A stretch of DNA of 64,000 bases from CAJXYS01 sp913063035 (GTDB taxonomy: Bacteria > Pseudomonadota > Alphaproteobacteria > Rhodobacterales > Rhodobacteraceae). Shown here piece after piece: positions 58,385-64,000 of this stretch. The stretch spans positions 62,001-126,000 of the forward strand of contig NZ_JBOCEG010000005.1 of the NCBI RefSeq assembly GCF_050586465.1, in the 5' to 3' direction. The notes beneath the pieces are model-generated. The model was not told where the DNA came from and searched no databases. It saw only the letters and a list, made by a program, of their open reading frames with translations. Within the stretch, counting starts at the first letter, position 1. The number at the start of each line of letters is the position of its first letter. The translations under genes and the position numbers were made by a program.

Positions 58385-58405
58385 AGGGGCAGGCCGCACG
58401 CACCC

Positions 58406-58456
58406 TCCAAGTGGCGGAAATATCCCCGCCGGAGGCATGAACCGCCGCGCAGCGGC
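58406..58456 (-). repeat. 3' structured repeat element, copy C
   Basis: The core (58407-58436 on the plus strand, beginning CCAAGTGGCGGAAATATC, ending CCGCCGGAGGC) is identical to copy A, and the hairpin GCCGC-GCA-GCGGC (58444-58456) is also identical. In the direction of the upstream gene (stop at 58464) the order is stop, hairpin, core, as in copy A. Confidence 0.75.
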
Positions 58457-58463
58457 GATGCCG

Positions 58464-60116
58464 TCAGCCGCGCGCCCTGACCTCGGACAGGGTCTGCGCC
58501 GTGGACAGGGCCTCCGGGTCGAGCTTCAGCTCGATGATCGCGGGCACCCCCGCGGCAAGCGCCCGGTCCAGCGCGGGCGCGAACGCGGCCTGTGTCTCGA
58601 CGGTTTCGCCATGTCCGCCATGGGCCCGGGCCAGCGCCGCGAAATCGGGATTGGCCAGCGTGGTGCCGCTGACGCGGCCGGGATAGGCGCGCTCCTGGTG
58701 CATGCGGATCGTGCCGTAGATCCCGTTATTCGCCACGATCACCACGATATTGGCGCCGTATTGCGTCGCGGTGGAGAATTCCTGCCCCGTCATCTGGAAA
58801 CAGCCATCCCCCGCGAAGCAGATCACCGGGCGGTCGGGGTGGGCCAGCTTGGCCGCGACGGCCGCCGGCAGGCCGTAGCCCATCGAGCCGGAGGACGGGG
58901 CCAGTTGCGTGCCATGTTCCCGGAAGCGGTGGTAGCGGTGAACGAAGGCGGCGTAGTTGCCGGCCCCGTTCGTCAGGATCGCCTCCCGCGGGAGAACCTC
59001 GCGCAGGTGGCCGACCGCGTCGGCCATCCGCACCGCGCCGGGCAGGTCCACGGGCGTCTGCCAGTGCAGGTAGTCCTCGCGCGCGGCGTGGCGCCAGTTC
59101 ACCCAGGCCGGCGCCGCCGGCGCGCTGGTTCCGGCCAGTTCGGCGACCAGCGCCGGCGCCGGCGCGGCCAGCGCGATGTCGGGACGGTAGACGCTGCCGG
59201 GCGTATCCGGGTCCGGGTGCACGTGCAGGATGGACTTGCCGGGTTCGGCGGGATCCACATGGGCGTAGCCGCCGGTCTCGATGTCGCCGAGACCGGCGCC
59301 CAGAACCAGCAGGCAATCGGCCTCGCGCAGCCGGAGCGCGAGGCGCGGGTTCATGCCGACACCCAGATCCCCGGCATAGCAGGGGTGGTCGTTGTCCATG
59401 TAGTCCTGGCGCCGGAACGCCACGGCGACCGGAAGGTCCCAGGCCGCCGCGAAGCGTTCGAGATCGGCCGCCGCGGCGCCGGACCAGGCCGGGCCGCCCG
59501 CGATGACGAGCGGCCGCTCGGCCCGTGCGAGCGCCCCGGCGATACGCGCCGCATCGGCCGGCGCGACCGCCTGGTCAGGGCGCGTCGCCCGGGCGAGATT
59601 GCCGACCACGGCCTCGGCGGACAGCATGTCCTCGGGCAGGGCCAGCACCACCGGCCCCGGCCGCCCCGATACCGCCAGATGGAAAGCGCGGCCGACATAT
59701 TCCGGGATACGGTGCGGATCGTCGATCTCTGCCACCCATTTCGCCAGCGGTGCGAAGAAGCGGCGATAGTCCACCTCCTGGAAGGCCCCGCGGTCACGGT
59801 GGCCCCGTGCGATCTGTCCCACGAAGAGCACCATGGGCGCGGCGTCCTGCATCGCGACATGGACCCCGGCAGAGGCGTTGGTCGCGCCCGGCCCGCGCGT
59901 GACCAGGGCGACGCCGGGCGCGCCCGTGAGCTTGCCATGGGCGGCCGCCATCATCGCCGCGCCGCCTTCCTGGCGGCAGACGACGTTCTGGATGGCGCTG
60001 CCATGCAACCCGTCGAGCACCGCGAGAAAACTTTCTCCTGGGACGGAGAAGACCCGCTCCACGCCCTCGGTCGCCAGCTGATCGACCAGGATCTGCCCGC
60101 CGTGCCTCGCCTGCAT
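58464..60116 (-). CDS. Acetolactate synthase-like TPP enzyme
   Basis: The 550-residue protein has the three domains of the TPP/acetohydroxyacid synthase family: the N-terminal part with the cofactor Glu in VFSVPGESFLAVLDG and TRGPGATNASAGVHVAMQDA, a central domain, and the TPP-magnesium motif GDGCFQMTGQEFSTATQYGA ending in VANN. It stands alone without an IlvH-type regulatory subunit, so it is more likely a catabolic decarboxylase, carboligase or sulfoacetaldehyde-type enzyme than the branched-chain biosynthetic enzyme. The substrate cannot be assigned. Repeat copy C follows its stop. Confidence 0.85.
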   Translation of the reverse strand: MQARHGGQILVDQLATEGVERVFSVPGESFLAVLDGLHGSAIQNVVCRQEGGAAMMAAAHGKLTGAPGVALVTRGPGATNASAGVHVAMQDAAPMVLFVGQIARGHRDRGAFQEVDYRRFFAPLAKWVAEIDDPHRIPEYVGRAFHLAVSGRPGPVVLALPEDMLSAEAVVGNLARATRPDQAVAPADAARIAGALARAERPLVIAGGPAWSGAAAADLERFAAAWDLPVAVAFRRQDYMDNDHPCYAGDLGVGMNPRLALRLREADCLLVLGAGLGDIETGGYAHVDPAEPGKSILHVHPDPDTPGSVYRPDIALAAPAPALVAELAGTSAPAAPAWVNWRHAAREDYLHWQTPVDLPGAVRMADAVGHLREVLPREAILTNGAGNYAAFVHRYHRFREHGTQLAPSSGSMGYGLPAAVAAKLAHPDRPVICFAGDGCFQMTGQEFSTATQYGANIVVIVANNGIYGTIRMHQERAYPGRVSGTTLANPDFAALARAHGGHGETVETQAAFAPALDRALAAGVPAIIELKLDPEALSTAQTLSEVRARG

Positions 60117-60243
60117 GTCGCTCTCCCTCGTTGCCGGTACGGGTCATGGATGCGCCCCCGCGCGCGGCCCGTCAAGCCGCGGGCGGTTGCGAGACCGGCG
60201 CTGCGGTTTACATCCCTGTGGAGGGCACCGGATGGAGACACAC

Positions 60244-60807
60244 ATGAGCAAACCCGTTCTGCTGGGGATTTCGGGCTCGCTGCGCGGCGGCAGCTACAAC
60301 ACGAAACTGATCCGCGAGGCCGCGCGCCTCTTCGGCCCGGCCGATTTCGCCGAGGCCGATCTGCGCCTGCCGCTCTACGACGGCGATCTCGAGGATGCCG
60401 AGGGCATTCCCGCAAGCGTGCAGCGCCTGGCCGACCAGATCGCGGGGGCCGACGCGGTGGTCATCTCGACCACCGAGTACAACAAGGCGCCCTCGGGCGT
60501 CCTGAAGAACGCTCTCGACTGGGTGAGCCGGACGGACGGCACCCCTTGGAAGGACAAGCCGGTCGCCATCATGTCGGCCACCGGCGGTCGCGCCGGAGGG
60601 GAGCGCACGCAGTTCGCGCTGCGGCTGATGATGGTGCCGTTCCAGCCGAACCTTCTGATGGGTCCCGAGGTGCTGGTCGGCAACACTTCCGACCAGTTCG
60701 ACGCATCGGACCGGCTGACCAACGCGCGCAACGCCAAGGCGCTCGGCGCGCTGATGAAGCGCCTGCGCGAGGCCGCCGGATTTCCCGCGGCCGAGGCCGC
60801 GGCCTGA
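60244..60807 (+). CDS. NAD(P)H-dependent FMN reductase
   Basis: The 187-residue flavodoxin-like protein has LLGISGSLRGGSYNTKLIRE, VVISTTEYNKAPSGVLKNAL and IMSATGGRAGGERTQFALRL, typical of the NADPH-dependent FMN reductase (ArsH/chromate-reductase ChrR-like) family. It reduces flavins or quinones. GGATGGAGA precedes the ATG at 60244. It is divergent from the TPP enzyme gene by about 130 bases and convergent with the VOC gene. Confidence 0.88.
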   Translation: MSKPVLLGISGSLRGGSYNTKLIREAARLFGPADFAEADLRLPLYDGDLEDAEGIPASVQRLADQIAGADAVVISTTEYNKAPSGVLKNALDWVSRTDGTPWKDKPVAIMSATGGRAGGERTQFALRLMMVPFQPNLLMGPEVLVGNTSDQFDASDRLTNARNAKALGALMKRLREAAGFPAAEAAA

Positions 60808-60813
60808 CCTGTC

Positions 60814-61212
60814 TCAGTCCGGCGTCGCGATCTCGATGAGGTTCCCGTCCGGGTCGCGCAGGTAAAGCGACCGGATAGGCCCCGTGGCACCGGTGCGGGC
60901 CACCGGGCCGGCTTCCACCGCGACCCCGGCGCGGGCCAGATGCGCCTGCCAGTCCAGGAGATCGTCCCCCGTCAGAAAACAGAGATCCGCCGCGCCGGGC
61001 ATCGGTGTCGCCGCCTTCGGCGCGAACTCTTGCCCGGCCCTGTGCAGGTTGATCTTCTGGGTTCCGAACTTCAGCGCCATGCGCCGGGTGCCATCGGCAC
61101 CGGTGAAGGCTTCGGGCCGCATTCCAAGGACATCGCAGTAGAACGCGACCGTCCGGTCAGGGTCGGACACGGTCAGCACCAGGTGGTCGAGCACTTGCAG
61201 GGTGGGCGTCAT
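60814..61212 (-). CDS. VOC-family protein (glyoxalase/bleomycin-resistance type)
   Basis: The 132-residue single-domain protein starts MTPTLQVLDHLVLTVSDPDR and ends YLRDPDGNLIEIATPD, with two beta-alpha-beta-beta-beta modules. Possible metal ligands are His10, His in KINLHRAG and the Glu near the C-terminus. Similar proteins are annotated as virulence- or glyoxalase-like; the substrate is unknown. It is divergent from the dehydratase gene by 38 bases. Confidence 0.82.
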   Translation of the reverse strand: MTPTLQVLDHLVLTVSDPDRTVAFYCDVLGMRPEAFTGADGTRRMALKFGTQKINLHRAGQEFAPKAATPMPGAADLCFLTGDDLLDWQAHLARAGVAVEAGPVARTGATGPIRSLYLRDPDGNLIEIATPD

Positions 61213-61250
61213 TCGGGCTTATCTCCGGCAGAACAGGTGATGGGGGCATC

Positions 61251-62066
61251 ATGCACGAGGCAGAGGGAACGCGGCAAACACGGATCGACGTCATGGACCC
61301 GGCCCGCGCGGCGGCCCTGCACGCGGCCCTCGGCCGGCCGGGCCCCGCGCCGGAGGCCGGCGACCCGCTGCCGCCCTTCGGGCACCATCTCCATTTCTGG
61401 GAGGCTCGCCCGCCGGCCGCGCTCGGCCGCGACGGGCATCCGGCGACCGGCGGGTTCATCCCCGATCTCGGCCTGCCCCGGCGCATGTGGGCCGGCGGGC
61501 GCCTGGATTTCGCGGCCCCCGTCCGGCTGGGCGCGGCGGCCGAACGGATCAGCACCATCGCACGGGTGACACGGAAGAGAGGGCGGACCGGGCCGCTCGC
61601 CTTCGTGACGCTGCGCCACGAGATCCGGCAGCACGGCCGGGTCTGCGTGACAGAGGACCAGGATCTCGTCTACCGCGAGGATCCGGATCCCTCCGCGCCG
61701 GCACCGGTCGCACCGGCCGCGCCCACCGACGAGGACGTGGCGGAGCGCGCGACCTACGACACGACCCTGCTGTTCCGATACTCGGCGCTGACCTTCAACG
61801 GGCACCGGATCCATTACGACCTCGCCTATTGCCGCGAGGTCGAAGGGTATCCCGGCCTCGTCGTGCACGGCCCGCTGCTGGCGCAACAGCTCATGCTGAT
61901 GGCCGAGGCACGGCTGGACGGGCTGGCGCGGTTTTCCTTCCGTGCCACGGCGCCCCTGTTCCATTTCGAGACCGCGACGCTTTGCGCACGGACCGCGGAG
62001 GACGGCCTGGCGCTCTGGGTGCGGGGGTCGGACGGCCGGCTCTGCCTGACGGCGGAGGCGGGCTAG
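61251..62066 (+). CDS. Hot-dog (MaoC/FAS1-like) dehydratase, Meh-like
   Basis: The 271-residue protein is a double hot-dog hydratase. The C-terminal half carries LFRYSALTFNGHRIHYDLAY and GYPGLVVHGPLLAQQLML, which fit the Asp/His catalytic pair of MaoC-type hydratases; the N-terminal half (GHHLHFWEARPPAALGRDGH, MWAGGRLDFAAP) matches mesaconyl- or 3-methylfumaryl-CoA hydratases. A role in C5-dicarboxylate or related CoA-ester metabolism is likely, but no partner genes are adjacent. The convergent FAD oxidase gene ends 10 bases away. Confidence 0.82.
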   Translation: MHEAEGTRQTRIDVMDPARAAALHAALGRPGPAPEAGDPLPPFGHHLHFWEARPPAALGRDGHPATGGFIPDLGLPRRMWAGGRLDFAAPVRLGAAAERISTIARVTRKRGRTGPLAFVTLRHEIRQHGRVCVTEDQDLVYREDPDPSAPAPVAPAAPTDEDVAERATYDTTLLFRYSALTFNGHRIHYDLAYCREVEGYPGLVVHGPLLAQQLMLMAEARLDGLARFSFRATAPLFHFETATLCARTAEDGLALWVRGSDGRLCLTAEAG

Positions 62067-62076
62067 GGTCACGACC

Positions 62077-63123
62077 CTAAGGCCGGATCGACGCCTCGAC
62101 CCGGAACTCCGCCGGGATGCGGTCGCGGCCCTCGAGCACGAGATCGGCCATGATCCGTGCCACCCCGGGCGCGATTCCGAAGCCGATCTTGAAGCCGCCA
62201 TTGGCAATGAAGACCCCGTCGCGCAGCGGATGCGGGCCGAGCATCGGCGCGCGTGTCCGGGCGCGCGGGCGCACGCCGGCCCAGCGCGCGATCACCGGCG
62301 CGTCTTCCAGCGCCTGGCAGGCGGCGACGGCCCGCGCATGAAGCGCGTCCAGCTGGTCGTCGGTCGTGTCGGGCGCCTCCCAGTCGCGTTCGCTGGTCGA
62401 GCCGACCGCGACCGTTCCGTCGCCATGGGGCACGATATGCAGCCCGTCCACGAAAAGCTGCGGGCGCTCCGCCGCCGCGAAACCGAGGCTCAGCGCCTGG
62501 CCTTTCACCCCCGCACCCACGGGCTGGCAGAGGTCGGTGGAGAGATCGGAAAGCCCCTCGTGGCCCGTCGCCAGCACGAGCGCCCCGGTCGCCCCCGGCG
62601 CGGCGGACCCGCGATCGATCCGGCCCCCGCGGGCCTCGATGGCGGCGGCGAGCGCGCGGCACGCGGCGGCGGGGTTCATGCGCGCGGTCAGCGTGTCGTG
62701 GATCAGGTAGCCGCTCGGGCTGGACGGCGCCCAGCCATCGGCGGGGGCCGCGATCACCTCCCATCGGGCGGCATCGCCCCAGGTGTCACGGGCGGCATCG
62801 GCCCGCGCGCGGGCAAGGTCCAGGCCACGGGCGTCGGCGACGGGCTGCAGGCGGCCGGTTCGCGCGTAGCCGGGCGAGACGCCGCCGGCCGCCGCCACCT
62901 CGGCCCAGAACGCCCCGGCGGCGACGAGGCTCTCGAACTGGAACTGTTTCTTGGGGTTCCAGCCGTCGGGCGTGTGCGGGGCAAGCGCGCCGACCACCCC
63001 GCCGGAAGATCCGGCGCCGACATGGCGTTTCTCCACCACGCGCACGGACGCGCCGCGGCGCAGGCATTCCCAGGCCACGGAAAGGCCGAAGATCCCCGCC
63101 CCCAGCACGGTCACCTCGGTCAT
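62077..63123 (-). CDS. FAD-dependent oxidase (DAO family), possible separate MnmC oxidase domain
   Basis: The 348-residue protein has the FAD dinucleotide motif VTVLGAGIFGLSVAWECLRR with the terminal acidic residue in VVEKRH, then SSGGVVGALAPHTPDGWNPK and the C-terminal IANGGFKIGFGIAPGVARIM, the DAO/glycine-oxidase layout. It is divergent from mnmD by 58 bases. In E. coli MnmD is fused to a DAO-family oxidase (MnmC1) that removes the carboxymethyl group of cmnm5U34 in tRNA, so this could be the unfused partner; an amino acid oxidase is the alternative. GAAGGGA lies 6 bases before the ATG at 63123; an ATG at 63129 sits too close to it. Confidence 0.82.
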   Translation of the reverse strand: MTEVTVLGAGIFGLSVAWECLRRGASVRVVEKRHVGAGSSGGVVGALAPHTPDGWNPKKQFQFESLVAAGAFWAEVAAAGGVSPGYARTGRLQPVADARGLDLARARADAARDTWGDAARWEVIAAPADGWAPSSPSGYLIHDTLTARMNPAAACRALAAAIEARGGRIDRGSAAPGATGALVLATGHEGLSDLSTDLCQPVGAGVKGQALSLGFAAAERPQLFVDGLHIVPHGDGTVAVGSTSERDWEAPDTTDDQLDALHARAVAACQALEDAPVIARWAGVRPRARTRAPMLGPHPLRDGVFIANGGFKIGFGIAPGVARIMADLVLEGRDRIPAEFRVEASIRP

Positions 63124-63181
63124 TGCCATTCCCTTCTGTTCCTCCCATGCTCCGCCGCGACAGGTTACCTCGGGACATCGC

Positions 63182-63868
63182 ATGGCAGAGGACACGCAGC
63201 AAGCGGCGCAGATCGCCTGGGGCCGGGGCGGCACGCCGGTCTCGACCCGGTTCGACGATCCGTATTTCTCGCTGGAGGACGGGCTGGCGGAAACCGCGCA
63301 TGTCTTCCTGGACGGCAACGCCCTGCCCGCGCGGTTCCGGCCGGGTTTTCACATCGCGGAACTCGGCTTCGGCACCGGGCTCAACATGCTGGCCGCGCTC
63401 CGACTCTGGCGCGAGAGCGGCCAGGAGGGCCGGCTGCGCTACACGAGCTTCGAGGCCTTTCCGATGGATGCGCCCGACATGCGGCGCGCCCTCGCGGCCT
63501 TTCCCGACCTGGCGCCGGTCGCGGCGCCCCTGCTCGCCGCCTGGGAGCAGGGCGAAACCTGGATCGTCACGCCGGATCTGCTGGCCGAGATCGTGATCGG
63601 CGATGCCCGCGCGACGCTGCCGCGCTGGACGGGCAAGGCGGACGCCTGGTTCCTGGACGGCTTTGCGCCGGCGAAAAATCCCGAGCTTTGGGAACCGGCC
63701 CTCATGGCGGAGGTCGGCCGGCACACGGCCGCCGGCGGCACGGTGGCCACATACACGGCGGCGGGCGAGGTGCGCCGCGCGCTCGAAGCCGCGGGTTTTG
63801 CCGTGACCCGCGTGCCGGGTTACGGCCGCAAGCGCCACATGACCACCGGCCGGATGGAGGCCTCGTGA
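63182..63868 (+). CDS. mnmD: tRNA mnm5(s2)U34 methyltransferase MnmD
   Basis: MnmD methylates nm5(s2)U34 to mnm5(s2)U34 in certain tRNAs. The 228-residue protein has the family start RGGTPVSTRFDDPYFSLEDG, the SAM loop HIAELGFGTGLNMLAALRLW, the catalytic DAWFLDGFAPAKNPELWEPA and GGTVATYTAAGEVRRALEAA. It stands without the fused oxidase of E. coli MnmC; a divergent DAO-family gene could supply it. The stop overlaps the start of the next gene as GTGA. GACATCGC upstream is a weak ribosome site. Confidence 0.92.
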   Translation: MAEDTQQAAQIAWGRGGTPVSTRFDDPYFSLEDGLAETAHVFLDGNALPARFRPGFHIAELGFGTGLNMLAALRLWRESGQEGRLRYTSFEAFPMDAPDMRRALAAFPDLAPVAAPLLAAWEQGETWIVTPDLLAEIVIGDARATLPRWTGKADAWFLDGFAPAKNPELWEPALMAEVGRHTAAGGTVATYTAAGEVRRALEAAGFAVTRVPGYGRKRHMTTGRMEAS

Positions 63869-64000
63869 GCCAGTCGAACACCCGTCTCGGCGTTCTGCTG
63901 ATGATCGCCACCACCTTCGTCTTCGCGGCGCAGGACGGCATCTCGCGGCATCTCGCGGGTGAATACAACGTCCTGATGATCGTGATGATCCGCTACTGGT
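63865..64000 (+). CDS. DMT-superfamily (EamA) transporter, N-terminal fragment
   Basis: Only 45 codons lie in the window (MSQSNTRLGVLLMIATTFVF, then AAQDGISRHLAGEYNVLMIV and MIRYW). The first helix and the following DGISR and YNVLMIVMIRYW region match EamA drug/metabolite transporters. It starts at GTG overlapping the mnmD stop by 4 bases, so it is coupled. The rest lies beyond the edge. Confidence 0.8.
   Translation, partial: MSQSNTRLGVLLMIATTFVFAAQDGISRHLAGEYNVLMIVMIRYW

Noticed and set aside
1..64000. Search for tRNA or rRNA genes, CRISPR arrays, insertion sequences, prophage or a composition island
   Set aside because: None seen by eye; codon and base use look uniform, and all gaps are under about 240 bases.

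Overview
The window reads as a chromosomal core segment of a high-GC alphaproteobacterium, most likely a member of the Rhodobacteraceae (Roseobacter/Rhodobacter relatives). The reasons are the very GC-rich third codon positions throughout, the family-typical neighbourhoods (argH with a divergent tlpA, pyk/N-formylglutamate amidohydrolase/DUF1244, ftsEX with a divergent MJ0042 zinc-ribbon protein), an FnrL-type box, and a repeated 3' element that I remember as common in this family. I see no insertion sequence, phage, CRISPR array, tRNA or rRNA, and no compositional island. Gene density is very high: the longest gene-free gap is about 240 bases, so no stretch above 300 bases needs a separate account.

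Layout. 1-7.2 kb: ftsX (cut by the window edge), ftsE, a divergent zinc-ribbon membrane protein, a large DUF4175/TIGR02302 membrane protein, lysA, a DUF2834 membrane protein and a 33-residue lipoprotein that looks like LptM. 7.1-10.7 kb: argH, a TlpA-like thioredoxin, tag and an EAL phosphodiesterase. 10.9-12.9 kb: phaA-phaB for polyhydroxybutyrate. 13-20 kb: small conserved proteins, a TrmN6-like methyltransferase, polyprenyl diphosphate synthase, ispE, a TPR protein and ETF-ubiquinone oxidoreductase. 19.8-21.3 kb: greA and a two-helix membrane protein. 21.3-25.4 kb: an overlapping molybdenum-cofactor operon fdhD-mobA-mobB-moeA, with an extra N-terminal domain on MoeA. 25.5-28.3 kb: azlCD, then an Lrp regulator divergent from alanine dehydrogenase. 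28.4-36.8 kb: translation genes (pheT, pheS, rplT, rpmI) interleaved with a nitrilase-family amidase and a tiny membrane protein, then pyruvate kinase. 36.9-41.2 kb: N-formylglutamate amidohydrolase and a compact dgcN-dgcA-D-aminotransferase operon for D-amino acid catabolism.

42-55.8 kb is the catabolic heart of the window. It holds a glutathionyl-hydroquinone reductase, a flavin aromatic hydroxylase with DUF2783 and an extradiol-like VOC protein, then the homogentisate pathway: hmgA, fahA and an MBL-fold protein on the minus strand, and marR-maiA-bktB on the plus strand. The threonine-to-glycine pair tdh-kbl lies between the two arms. A shared palindromic operator sits between the -35 and -10 elements of both hmgA and marR, so the MarR protein is very probably the homogentisate regulator (HmgR-like). 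HmgA, FahA and MaiA take homogentisate to fumarate and acetoacetate; the BktB-like thiolase fits the final conversion to acetyl-CoA.

55.9-64 kb: a ten-helix membrane protein whose promoter carries a perfect FNR box and an 18-bp perfect palindrome, then lrgAB, a TPP enzyme, an FMN reductase, a VOC protein, a hot-dog dehydratase, an FAD oxidase divergent from mnmD (a possible split MnmC), and the first 45 codons of a DMT-family transporter. The points most worth a second look are the repeated 3' element with covarying hairpins, the dual-site promoter at 55.9 kb, the homogentisate operator pair, a threonine dehydrogenase lacking all four structural-zinc cysteines, and the MoeA fusion.
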